From: UBA2970 sp965221075
GTDB taxonomy: Bacteria; Verrucomicrobiota; Verrucomicrobiia; Limisphaerales; AAA164-E04
DNA: 64,000 nucleotides
Reading direction: 5' to 3'
Assembly: GCA_965221075.1 (NCBI GenBank)
Contig: OZ244865.1
Location: 2,108,001-2,172,000 of the forward strand
Shown here: positions 52,527-60,643 of the stretch, piece by piece
How positions within the stretch are numbered: position 1 is the first letter of the stretch
Layout: every line of letters begins with the position of its first letter
The notes under the pieces: generated by a model
The model's input: only the letters and a program-made list of their open reading frames with translations
What the model was told of the DNA's origin: nothing
Database searches by the model: none
Position numbers and translations under genes: made by a program

Positions 52527-53423
52527 ATGGACATCCCCTACTACCTGGCCCTGCCCATGGCGGCGGCCCTGATGTACGCCTTCGGATCCCTTTTCTTCAA
52601 GAGGTCCCTGGAGCACGGCATCACCGTGCTCCACGCCCTTGTGGTCACCAACTGGTGCATGATGGCGGTCTTCGTCCCGTTCTTGCTCCTCGATCCAGGA
52701 TCCCACTCCTGGATCGAGCTGCTGCAGCCGCTGGCCTGCGCCCTGCTCTTCTTCCTGGGCAACTGGCTCACCTTCGTCGCCCTGCGACGGGGAGACATGT
52801 CCCTGGTGGTGCCGGCCATGGGAACCAAGCCTCTCTTCGTGGCCCTGGGGGCGGTGGCCTTCTTCGGCAGGAGCGTATCGCAGGGCATGTGGCTGGCGGC
52901 CATCCTGGCCGCGCTGGGGATATACGTCCTGCGCCGCAGCGACATCCTCCCCGGTAGGAACCGCGCCTCGGGCCTTCCTCCCGTCCTCCTGAGCTCGGCC
53001 TGCTTCGGCTTCTGCGACGCCGGCGTCGAGGCCTGGGCTCCGGAGTTCGGGGACATGGGCTTCCTGGGCTACATGTTCCTGATCGTGGCCCTTCTCTCCA
53101 CCCTCCTCCTGCGCCTGTCGGGCCAGTCCCTGATGCGGGCCGACCGCTCCGGGATGAAGGCCCTGGCGATCGGCAGCTCGATCCTGGCGGCGCAGGGGAT
53201 CCTGGTGGCCCTGGCCATCGTCCGCCACCAGAACGCCACCGGAGTGAACATCGTCTACAGCACCCGGGGCCTGTGGTCGGTCGCCGTGGTATGGCTGCTG
53301 GGAAGCCGCTTCCGCCTCGGAGAGGAAGCCTCCGACCGGAGCGTGTTCCTGTTCCGGCTCGCTGGAGCGGGCCTCATGATCGTATCGGTAGCCCTGGCCG
53401 CTCTGGAGAGCGCTGCCGGCTGA
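52527..53423 (+). CDS. EamA-type (drug/metabolite) transporter
   Basis: The 298-residue product has ten hydrophobic helices in two halves, consistent with the EamA/DMT superfamily; typical F-V-A-L-R-R-G-D-M-S and G-I-Y-V-L-R-R segments are seen at the end of the first half. The substrate is unknown. It follows recN after 5 bp. Confidence 0.8.
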   Translation: MDIPYYLALPMAAALMYAFGSLFFKRSLEHGITVLHALVVTNWCMMAVFVPFLLLDPGSHSWIELLQPLACALLFFLGNWLTFVALRRGDMSLVVPAMGTKPLFVALGAVAFFGRSVSQGMWLAAILAALGIYVLRRSDILPGRNRASGLPPVLLSSACFGFCDAGVEAWAPEFGDMGFLGYMFLIVALLSTLLLRLSGQSLMRADRSGMKALAIGSSILAAQGILVALAIVRHQNATGVNIVYSTRGLWSVAVVWLLGSRFRLGEEASDRSVFLFRLAGAGLMIVSVALAALESAAG

Positions 53424-53679
53424 CGCCCTCGCCGACCGAAGCGTGGCCGGACGCGAATCTCGCCGGCGAGGCTCGCCCCGGCGCCCGCACGTCCTTCGCA
53501 ACGGAAAGGACCTGCTTCGAGAGGAGAGCCGTTGAAGACGCCCAGCCCCCGATCGGCAGAGGAAGCCAGGCTCCGGATTCCAGAGGCAGGAGATTCCGAG
53601 CGCTCGCGCATGACCGGCGGGAAAGGCCCCGGAACGGCCGCTGGAAGCAGCTGTCCAATCCGCGCGCCACGCCAGGCGC
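53424..53679. other. Gene-free stretch between convergent genes
   Basis: About 260 bp (325 bp including the terminator region) with no recognisable gene or RNA. It ends in the terminator of the EF-hand gene. Confidence 0.5.
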
Positions 53680-53712
53680 AAAAAAGGGGAGACGGATCCA
53701 TTCCGCCTCCCC
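53680..53712 (-). terminator. Intrinsic terminator of the EF-hand gene
   Basis: On the minus strand an 11-bp stem (one G-U) with left arm GGGGAGGCGGA, a 5-nt loop and six T follows the EF-hand stop by about 36 bp. This is a strong Rho-independent terminator. Confidence 0.92.
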
Positions 53713-53748
53713 CTGGAGAAACCGGAAAAGAGACAGAGGAGCCGGCGA

Positions 53749-54321
53749 TCAGTTCGTGGGGGGAACGGGGCGGCGTGGCGCCTCGGGGCGGGGAGGACCT
53801 CCCCGTCCTGCGGGACCTCCAGGTCCCCCGAATCCTCCCCGTCCTCCGCGCCTCCTCCCGAACATGTTCCCGATCGAGTCCAGTTCCGACTCGTCGAGCG
53901 CCATGTCCTGGTTCCGATCAAGCCGCTCCATGAGGCCGGCCATGACCTGCGGAAGCTCGGTCCGCTCGATCTTCCCGTTCCCGCTGGCGTCCAGGCCCAT
54001 CAGGTGGGTCTTGACGAACTCGAACGGATCGGGCCGCAGCTCCTGGGGATCGAGGACTCCATCCCCGTTGGCGTCGAGCTTGAGGATGGACTTCGGGGCG
54101 GCCGCGATCTCCTGGATGGAGAGCTGGCCGTCGTAGTCGGTGTCGACGACGGCTGCCAGCGGGTTCATGAACAGCAAGCCCAAGCCTCCGGGAGGCGGTC
54201 CCCCGAAGCCGGGGCCGCCCCGCTGCTCCTGCCTTCCTCCCCCTTGCTGGGCCGAAGCCCCGGTGACCGCCAGGGCCATCGCCATGGCGATCGAGCCCCA
54301 GAACGCGCTTCGAGTTCTCAT
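53749..54321 (-). CDS. Secreted EF-hand protein
   Basis: The 190-residue product has a signal peptide (about 1-25, ending S-A-Q) and four EF-hand-like loops: D-T-D-Y-D-G-Q-L-S-I, D-A-N-G-D-G-V-L-D, D-A-S-G-N-G-K-I-E and D-R-N-Q-D-M-A-L-D. Its ends are glycine-, proline- and arginine-rich. It likely binds calcium outside the cytoplasm. A single-gene unit with strong terminator. Confidence 0.8.
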   Translation of the reverse strand: MRTRSAFWGSIAMAMALAVTGASAQQGGGRQEQRGGPGFGGPPPGGLGLLFMNPLAAVVDTDYDGQLSIQEIAAAPKSILKLDANGDGVLDPQELRPDPFEFVKTHLMGLDASGNGKIERTELPQVMAGLMERLDRNQDMALDESELDSIGNMFGRRRGGRGGFGGPGGPAGRGGPPRPEAPRRPVPPTN

Positions 54322-54444
54322 AGTTCTCCTCCTGGATGGTGTCCGGGGCCGGGATCCAGAGCGGAACCCTCCCTTCTGGCCTTCCCTAGACGGGAGAGCC
54401 AGGCCCCGGGTTACAGGCGGAGATCCCGGAAAGGCCTCCGGGCC

Positions 54445-54885
54445 TCAGGATGCGGAGACGCGCTCCGAGGGCTCGGAGGGCTCGCCTTCCCCCTCCTCGC
54501 TAGCATCGTCTTCCTTCTCCAGCGGGGCGTCCAGGAAGGTCCACGACAGGATCGCCATGGGAGCGGCGTCGCCCTTCCGGAATTCCGTCTTGACGATGCG
54601 GGTGTAGCCGCCCTGTCGATTCTCGCAGTGGGAGGCGATGTCGTTGAACAGGGTGCGGACCGCGTCCTCCTGGTGCAGCCGGGCCGCGGCCAGCCTGCGG
54701 TGGTGGATGGTCCCCTTCTTGCCCAGGGTCACCATCTTCTCGGCCACCGGCTGGGCCGCCTTGGCCTTGGCCAGGGTGGTCACCAGCTTCCCGTGCTGGA
54801 TCAGATCGCAGACGAGGTTGGCCAGCATGGCGTTGCGGTGGCTGCCCTTCCTCCCCAGCTTCGCGGTCCGCTTCCGGTGCCTCAC
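54445..54885 (-). CDS. rplQ: 50S ribosomal protein L17 with acidic tail
   Basis: The 146-residue product starts with the L17 core (M-R-H-R-K-R-x-x-K-L-G-R, K-x-V-T-x-L) and ends in an extra acidic, serine-rich tail (E-K-E-D-D-A-S-E-E). It is the last gene of the alpha operon and overlaps rpoA by 4 bp. Confidence 0.95.
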   Translation of the reverse strand: MRHRKRTAKLGRKGSHRNAMLANLVCDLIQHGKLVTTLAKAKAAQPVAEKMVTLGKKGTIHHRRLAAARLHQEDAVRTLFNDIASHCENRQGGYTRIVKTEFRKGDAAPMAILSWTFLDAPLEKEDDASEEGEGEPSEPSERVSAS

Positions 54886-55928
54886 TTCGCCGCCTCCTGC
54901 CTCTCCTTCTCCTGCTGACGGATCTCCTCCAGCAGCTCCCGGTCGATCTCCTCGTCCCCCAGCTTCAGGCCCAGCTCCTTGAGCTTGTCCTTGATCTCGT
55001 TGAGCGACTTCTTCCCGAAGTTGCGGTACTTGAGCATCTCCTGCTCGGTCTTGAGCGCCAGCTCCCCCACGATGGTGATGTTGGCGTTGTTGAGGCAGTT
55101 GGCGGCCCTGACGCTCAGCTCGATCTCGTTGACGCTCATGCCCAGGAGCTTCTTGTAGCGCTGCTGCTTCTCGTTGTCCTCCTCCTCGACCTCCTCGAAC
55201 TCCACCGCGTTCCGGTCGTAGCCGACGAACACGTCCAGATGCCGCTGCAGGATGCCCGAGGCCTGGGTGAGGGCGTCGTCGGGAGTGATGCGCCCGTCGG
55301 TCCAGATGTCCAGGATCAGGCGGTCGTAGTCGGTCCTCTGCCCCACCCGCGCATTCTCCACCGAGTACTTGACCCGGCGCACCGGGGAGAAGATGGAGTC
55401 GATCACGATCTCGCCGATGGTCTGCTCCGCCTTCTTGTTCTCCTCCCCCGGCAGGAAGCCCCGCCCCACCCTCACCTCCATCTCCATCTCGAACTTCTTC
55501 TTGCTGTCGAGGTTGCAGATGAACTGGCCGGGATTGACCACCTCCACGTTCTGGTTCTCGGCGATGTCGCCGGCGGTCACCGGCCCCTCCCGGTTGGTCA
55601 CCTTCAGGAAGAGGGTCTGGGGCTCCCGGCTGTGGGAGACGAACTTCACCTGCTTGAGGTTGAGGATGATGTCGGTGACATCCTCCCGCACCCCGGGGAT
55701 GGTGGAGAACTCGTGCAGCGCCCCCTCCAGCTTGATCGAGGTGATGGCGGCTCCCTCCAGGGAGGAGAGCAGGACCCGCCTGAGAGAGTTGCCGATGGTG
55801 TGGCCGTAGCCGGTCTCGAACGGCTCGGCGATGAACCGGGCGTGGTCGCCGGGCTCGGCGTCCGGCTCGGTCCTGGGAACGCGCTCCAGGCGCTTGGGCA
55901 TCTCGAATCTACCTAGACGTACTGGCAT
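54882..55928 (-). CDS. rpoA: RNA polymerase subunit alpha
   Basis: The 348-residue protein has the N-terminal dimerisation core (G-Y-G-H-T-I-G-N-S-L-R-R) and the C-terminal alpha-CTD (E-L-S-V-R-A-A-N-C-L, F-G-K-K-S-L-N-E-I). The C terminus has an extra charged tail. It lies between rpsD and rplQ as usual. Confidence 0.97.
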   Translation of the reverse strand: MPVRLGRFEMPKRLERVPRTEPDAEPGDHARFIAEPFETGYGHTIGNSLRRVLLSSLEGAAITSIKLEGALHEFSTIPGVREDVTDIILNLKQVKFVSHSREPQTLFLKVTNREGPVTAGDIAENQNVEVVNPGQFICNLDSKKKFEMEMEVRVGRGFLPGEENKKAEQTIGEIVIDSIFSPVRRVKYSVENARVGQRTDYDRLILDIWTDGRITPDDALTQASGILQRHLDVFVGYDRNAVEFEEVEEEDNEKQQRYKKLLGMSVNEIELSVRAANCLNNANITIVGELALKTEQEMLKYRNFGKKSLNEIKDKLKELGLKLGDEEIDRELLEEIRQQEKERQEAAK

Positions 55929-56003
55929 CTGCTCTGATCCTGTCTGTGAATTCCCTTTCCCCTCCAGGCTGTGCTCCCTCCGGAATCCCTTCCTCCCGGA
56001 GGC

Positions 56004-56615
56004 CTAGCGGGAGTAGAACTCCACCACCACCTGCTCGTTTCCGATGGGATCGATCTCCTCCCGGGTGGGCAGGCGGACCACCGCCCCCTGGTAGAGCTCC
56101 CGATCGCGCTGCAGCCACTCGGGCAGGCTGCGACCGGTGGCGCTCTCCATGTTCTTGTCGGCAAGCCGCTTGGAGGCGCTCGAGGGGGCCACCTCGATCT
56201 TCTGGTTGATCTTCACCGCGTAGGAGGGGATGTCGACCCGGCGTCCGTCGACATGGATGTGCCCGTGGACCACCATCTGGCGGGCGGCGGGACGGGAGGG
56301 AGCCAGGCCCAGCCGGTAGATCACGTTGTCCAGGCGGGTCTCCAGGATCTGCAGCATGATCAGGCCGGTGACCCCGCGGCTGCGCCTGGCCTTCTCGTAG
56401 ACCGCTCGGAACTGCTTCTCGAGCACTCCGTAGTAGTAGCGGAACTTCTGCTTCTCGGCCAGCCGAAGGGCGAAGTCCGACTTCTTTCGCCGGATGTTGG
56501 TCTGTCCGTGGGCTCCCGGGCCGTACCGGCGGCGCTCCAGGTACTTGGAGGGGCCGAAGACCGGTACCTGGAGGCGGCGGCTGATCCGGTTCCTGGGGCC
56601 TGTGTATCTTGCCAT
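56004..56615 (-). CDS. rpsD: 30S ribosomal protein S4
   Basis: The 203-residue protein has S4's Y-G-P-G-A-H-G, E-K-Q and the S4 RNA-binding region R-L-G-x-A-x-S-R-x-A-A-R-Q-x-V-x-H-G-H. It is a primary 16S binder and start site for 30S assembly. A 24-bp gap follows the S11 gene, and 75 bp separate it from rpoA. Confidence 0.97.
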   Translation of the reverse strand: MARYTGPRNRISRRLQVPVFGPSKYLERRRYGPGAHGQTNIRRKKSDFALRLAEKQKFRYYYGVLEKQFRAVYEKARRSRGVTGLIMLQILETRLDNVIYRLGLAPSRPAARQMVVHGHIHVDGRRVDIPSYAVKINQKIEVAPSSASKRLADKNMESATGRSLPEWLQRDRELYQGAVVRLPTREEIDPIGNEQVVVEFYSR

Positions 56616-56639
56616 GCTGAGATGGGTTCCCTTCCTGGA

Positions 56640-57341
56640 TCAGACCCGCCGCTTCTTGCGGGGGCGGCAGCCGTTGTGGGGCACCGGAGTGACGTCCTTG
56701 ATCGCGGTGATCTCCAGCCCGATGGCCTGCAGGGCGCGGATGGCGGACTCGCGTCCGGCGCCGGGTCCCTTGACCCGAACCTCCACCTGCTTCAGGCCGT
56801 GCGCCATCGCCTTGCGGGCCGCGTCCTGGGAGACCTGCTGCGCGGCGAAGGCGGTGCTCTTGCGGGATCCGCTGTACCCTCTGCGGCCGGAGCTCGACCA
56901 CGCGATCACGTTGCCCGACATGTCGCTGATGGTCACCAGGGTGTTGTTGAAGGTGGCCATGATGCTGGCCACGCCCACCATGATGTTCTTGGAGCCCTTG
57001 GCCCGGATGATCTTCTTGCCGGTATCCTCCCCCGACAGCAGCTCCGAGGCGGAGGGGGCCTCGGCGGACTTCGGCTTTCCGGAGTCCCCGTCCCCGGCGT
57101 CCTTCCCCGGCTGGCCGGCTTCCTCCTTCTTGCCCGGCTGCCCGGCTTCCGGCTTCTTCCCGGAAGCCTCTCCTTCGGGCCCGCTCCCGGCTTCGGCCTT
57201 CTCGCCGGCGGAAGCCGGCTGGGAGGGAGGAGCAGGCTCGGCGGACGCCTCGGGCGCAGGCTCGGCAGACGCCTCGGGCGATGGATCGCCGGGCGGGGGC
57301 TCCTGCGCGGCCGGTTCCTTCTCTTCGGGTTCTTCTGGCAT
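56640..57341 (-). CDS. rpsK: 30S ribosomal protein S11 with long disordered N-terminal extension
   Basis: The C-terminal ~120 residues (from about 115) are S11: V-A-S-I-M-A-T-F-N-N-T-L-V-T-I-S-D, G-A-G-R-E-S-A-I-R and the basic C-terminus R-P-R-K-K-R-R-V. The first ~110 residues are proline-, glutamate-, alanine- and glycine-rich with internal repeats (A-S-A-E-P-A-P-E twice; E-A-G-Q-P-G-K-K). Usual S11 is about 129 residues; this is 233. The start ATG at 57341 is the natural one, 15 bp after rpsM. Confidence 0.95.
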   Translation of the reverse strand: MPEEPEEKEPAAQEPPPGDPSPEASAEPAPEASAEPAPPSQPASAGEKAEAGSGPEGEASGKKPEAGQPGKKEEAGQPGKDAGDGDSGKPKSAEAPSASELLSGEDTGKKIIRAKGSKNIMVGVASIMATFNNTLVTISDMSGNVIAWSSSGRRGYSGSRKSTAFAAQQVSQDAARKAMAHGLKQVEVRVKGPGAGRESAIRALQAIGLEITAIKDVTPVPHNGCRPRKKRRV

Positions 57342-57356
57342 GGCTGCTGCTTGGCG

Positions 57357-57752
57357 CTAGTGGACGCCGGACTTGGCCTTGGGATTCCTCTGCACGCCGA
57401 CCGTCTTGCGAGGGCCCTTGCGGGTGCGGGCGTTGGTCGAGGTACGCTGGCCCCGGACCGGCAGCCCGCGGACATGGCGCAGGCCCCGGTAGGACTTGAT
57501 CGCCTGCAGGCGCTTGAGGTTCATTCCGACCTCGCGGCGCAGATCCCCCTCGATCAGGTGCTGCCCTTCCTGGATGGCCCGGACGATGCCGCTGATCTGC
57601 TCCTCGGTGAGGTCCTTGGCACGCTGCGAGGGCTCCAGTCCCGCCCTTTCGAGGATGGAGCGGGAAAGGGACGGCCCCACTCCGTAGAGGTAGCGCAGGG
57701 AGATGTCGATGCGCTTCTCGCCGGGGATGTCTACGCCGAGGATTCTTGGCAT
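57357..57752 (-). CDS. rpsM: 30S ribosomal protein S13
   Basis: The 131-residue protein starts M-P-R-I-L-G-V-D-I-P and has G-I-G-type turn V-G-P-S-L-S-R and the basic C-terminal tail of S13 (R-T-R-K-G-P-R-K-T-V-G). It sits between rpmJ and rpsK. Confidence 0.97.
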   Translation of the reverse strand: MPRILGVDIPGEKRIDISLRYLYGVGPSLSRSILERAGLEPSQRAKDLTEEQISGIVRAIQEGQHLIEGDLRREVGMNLKRLQAIKSYRGLRHVRGLPVRGQRTSTNARTRKGPRKTVGVQRNPKAKSGVH

Positions 57753-57768
57753 GCCGCTCGTCCTTTCG

Positions 57769-57882
57769 CTAGCCCTGGCGCTGCTTGTGCCGGGGATTGG
57801 AGCACACCACCCGGATCACCCCCCGACGGCGGATGACGCGGCAGTGCTCGCACAGCTTCTTGACCGATGTCCTGACCTTCAT
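57769..57882 (-). CDS. rpmJ: 50S ribosomal protein L36 (zinc type)
   Basis: This 37-residue gene is M-K-V-R-T-S-V-K followed by K-L-C-E-H-C-R-V-I-R-R and V-V-C-S-N-P-R-H-K-Q-R-Q. The C-x2-C, C and H ligands mark the zinc-binding form. It is too short for the usual ORF cut-off, and lies 16 bp before rpsM. The gene infA, usually just before it, is absent here. Confidence 0.95.
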   Translation of the reverse strand: MKVRTSVKKLCEHCRVIRRRGVIRVVCSNPRHKQRQG

Positions 57883-57945
57883 TGTCCTAGCCTTGCTCCC
57901 GCAGGTCCCCTCCGCCGGCAGAAGCGGGCTGGTCTCCGGGACTCC

Positions 57946-58731
57946 TCATTTCCTGCCTGCCCCAGCCGCCTCCGAGGGAACGTTCTCGGGGCAGGTGAGC
58001 ACCTCCGGCTCCCCCTCGGTCACCAGCACCGTGTGCTCGAAGTGCGCCGAGCGCCTCCCGTCTCCGGTGACCACCGTCCACCCGTCCTCCAGGCAGCGCA
58101 CCCGGGCGGTTCCCTGGGCGGCCATCGGCTCGATCGCCAGGGTCATCCCCGGCTCGAGCCGGGGGGTGGGGCGTCCGCTCGTGAAGTTGGGAACCTGCGG
58201 CTCCTCGTGGAGGGTGCGTCCCACGCCGTGCCCCGAATACTCCCTGACCACCGAGAGGGATGCGTCCTCCAAGCACCGCTGGACCGCCGCCGAGATGTCC
58301 CCGACCCGGTTGCCGGGGAGCGCCTGCGCCAGGCCCTCGAGGAGGGACCTTTCGGTAGCCTCCAGCAGCCTGCTGTCCTCGGGAGAGCAGGATCCCACCG
58401 CCACCGTGGTCGCGTTGTCCCCGATGAATCCTCGGTAGGCGACGCCGACGTCCAGGGAGACAAGATCCCCCGTCTCGAGCCTGCGCTCCGAGGGCAGGCC
58501 GTGGACCACCTCCTCGTTGATCGAGATGCAGATGTGGAAGCCGTAGCCGTGGTATCCCAGGAAGGCGCTCTCAGCTCCCAACTCCCGGATACGCTCGGCG
58601 GCGAACCGGTCCAGATCCCGGGTGGCGATCCCCGCCTCCACCCGGGCCGCCACCTGGCGCAGCACCAGGCTGGCGACGCCGCCCGCCTCGCGCATCGACT
58701 GGATCTCGGACTCGGTCTTGATCGGGATCAT
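57946..58731 (-). CDS. map: Methionine aminopeptidase
   Basis: The 261-residue type I enzyme removes N-terminal methionine. The five metal ligands are D (L-D-V-G-V), D (I-G-D-N-A-T-T), H (G-H-G-V-G-R-x-x-H-E), E (A-I-E-P) and E (H-F-E-H-T). It lies between secY and rpmJ; adk, often located here, is missing. Confidence 0.95.
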   Translation of the reverse strand: MIPIKTESEIQSMREAGGVASLVLRQVAARVEAGIATRDLDRFAAERIRELGAESAFLGYHGYGFHICISINEEVVHGLPSERRLETGDLVSLDVGVAYRGFIGDNATTVAVGSCSPEDSRLLEATERSLLEGLAQALPGNRVGDISAAVQRCLEDASLSVVREYSGHGVGRTLHEEPQVPNFTSGRPTPRLEPGMTLAIEPMAAQGTARVRCLEDGWTVVTGDGRRSAHFEHTVLVTEGEPEVLTCPENVPSEAAGAGRK

Positions 58732-58738
58732 TCCGGCC

Positions 58739-60139
58739 CTAGAAGCGGCCCCTCACCCTGCCCTTCTTCATGAACCCGTCGTAGTGGCGGGTGAGCAGGT
58801 GGGACTCGATCTGGCGCATGGTGTCGAGCACCACGCCCACGGTGATCAGGATGCTGGTTCCCCCGAAGTAGGAGCCCACCAGGTGGGGCACCTCAAGAAG
58901 CTGGTAGAGCAGCAGGGGGATGGTGGCGATGATAATCAGGAAGATCGCTCCGGCGAAGGTGATCCGGCTCATGGTGCGGTGCAGGAAGTCGCTGGTGGCC
59001 TTCCCCGGCCTCACCCCCGGGATGTACCCGCCGTTCTTCTTCAGATCGTCGGCGATCTGGATCTCGTTGAACTGGGTCGACACCCAGAAGTAGGAGAAGA
59101 ACAGGATCATCAGCGCCTGGACGATCACGAATCCGACGCTGGCGTACGCGGTGATCTTCATGAGCTGGCTGAAGAAATCGATGCTGGTGGCGCCGTAGAG
59201 CCCATTGAAGATCATGGTGGGAAGCATCAGCAGCGCCTGGGCGAAGATGATCGGCATCACGCCGGCGTAGTTCACCCGCAGGGGCATGAAGGAGCTTCCC
59301 CCCTGGTAGACCTTGCGTCCGACCGCGCGGCGGGCGTACTGCACCGGGATCTTCCTCTGGGCCTGGATCACCGCGATCACCGCGGCGGTCACCGCCACCA
59401 GGATCAGCACCAGGGCCACCCCGTGGAAGAGGTGGTGCGAGGCCTCCATCCCCTCGCCGGCGGGCGCGAACATGAACGCCAGCTGGCGCCCCGCCGAGGG
59501 AAGGTCGGCTAGGATGCCTATGGTGATCACCATCGATATGCCGTTGCCGATGCCCCGTTCGGTGATCTGCTCGCCCAGCCACATCAGGAGCAGGGTGCCG
59601 GTGGTGAGGATCAGCACCGTCTGGATCCGGTACCACCAGATCGAGTCCACCATCACCAGCTTCCCCTCGAAGCCTTGGAACACCACCGCGGGGTTCTCCC
59701 AGCTCAGGGCCATGGCCGATCCCTGCCCCAGGCAGAGGATCACCGTGAAGTAGCGTCCGTACTGGATGATCTTGGAGCGCCCCCCCTCCTCCCGCGCCAG
59801 CTTGCTCAGTCCCGGAAGAACCGCGGTCATCAGCTGGAGGATGATGGTGGCGCTGATGTAGGGCATGATCCCCAGGGAGCCGATGGCGCAGTTCCTGAGT
59901 GCGCCCCCGGTGAACATGCTGTACATACCCAGGATGCCGGGGCCGCCCCCCTCCCCTTCGGTTGCTCTGCTCAGCGAATTTTCGAACCATTCCGAGAGCT
60001 CCTTCCCGTCCAGGCCGGGGACGGGGACCAGGGCGATCAGGCGGCAGACCGCAAGCAGCAGGAGGGTGAAGAAGATCCGGGACTTGAGGTCGGGGATCCT
60101 GAAGCAGTTGACGAAGGTGCTGGCGATTCCGGAGAGCAT
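58739..60139 (-). CDS. secY: Protein translocase subunit SecY
   Basis: The 466-residue ten-helix protein forms the translocation channel with SecE and SecG. Conserved segments include G-I-M-P-Y-I-S-A-T-I-I and R-R-K-I-P-V-Q-Y-A-R-R-x-V-G. It follows rplO by 21 bp. Confidence 0.97.
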   Translation of the reverse strand: MLSGIASTFVNCFRIPDLKSRIFFTLLLLAVCRLIALVPVPGLDGKELSEWFENSLSRATEGEGGGPGILGMYSMFTGGALRNCAIGSLGIMPYISATIILQLMTAVLPGLSKLAREEGGRSKIIQYGRYFTVILCLGQGSAMALSWENPAVVFQGFEGKLVMVDSIWWYRIQTVLILTTGTLLLMWLGEQITERGIGNGISMVITIGILADLPSAGRQLAFMFAPAGEGMEASHHLFHGVALVLILVAVTAAVIAVIQAQRKIPVQYARRAVGRKVYQGGSSFMPLRVNYAGVMPIIFAQALLMLPTMIFNGLYGATSIDFFSQLMKITAYASVGFVIVQALMILFFSYFWVSTQFNEIQIADDLKKNGGYIPGVRPGKATSDFLHRTMSRITFAGAIFLIIIATIPLLLYQLLEVPHLVGSYFGGTSILITVGVVLDTMRQIESHLLTRHYDGFMKKGRVRGRF

Positions 60140-60160
60140 GGCGGGAAGGCTTCCCCTGGA

Positions 60161-60640
60161 TCAGGACTGCCCGGATTCCCCGGCGGCGGGACGGAGGGGA
60201 GCCACCTCGCAGGCCCCCCCGGCCGCCTCGATCTTCCTGCGCGCTCCGGCGCTGAAGGCCTGGGCGCGCACCACCAGCTTCCGGGTCAGATCCCCCTCGC
60301 CCAGGATCTTGATCCCGTCGGCCCTGCCGCGGGCCAGCCCCGCCGAGGCCATCGCCTCGGCGTCCACCACCGCCTCCGCCTCGAAGCGCTCGAGCGCTCC
60401 CACGTTGACCGGGATGTAGACGGTGGCATGGCGAGCGTTGCTGAATCCCCGCTTGGGCAGCCGCCGGATCAGGGGCATCTGCCCTCCCTCGAATCCGGGA
60501 CGGAAGCCGCGGCCCGAGCGGGCCTTGTGTCCCTTGTGCCCGCGGCCGCTGGTCTTGCCCAGTCCGCTGGACTCCCCCTGGCCCAGGCGCTTGCGACGGT
60601 GCTTGGAGCCGGGAAGGGGCTTGAGATCGTGGAGTCGCAT
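60161..60640 (-). CDS. rplO: 50S ribosomal protein L15
   Basis: The 159-residue protein starts M-R-L-H-D-L-K-P and has the glycine-rich G-L-G-K-T-S-G-R-G-H-K-G-x-K-A-R-S-G core and F-E-G-G-Q-M-P-L. It begins 3 bp after rpsE; rpmD (L30), normally between them, is not there. Confidence 0.97.
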   Translation of the reverse strand: MRLHDLKPLPGSKHRRKRLGQGESSGLGKTSGRGHKGHKARSGRGFRPGFEGGQMPLIRRLPKRGFSNARHATVYIPVNVGALERFEAEAVVDAEAMASAGLARGRADGIKILGEGDLTRKLVVRAQAFSAGARRKIEAAGGACEVAPLRPAAGESGQS

Positions 60641-60643
60641 CGG

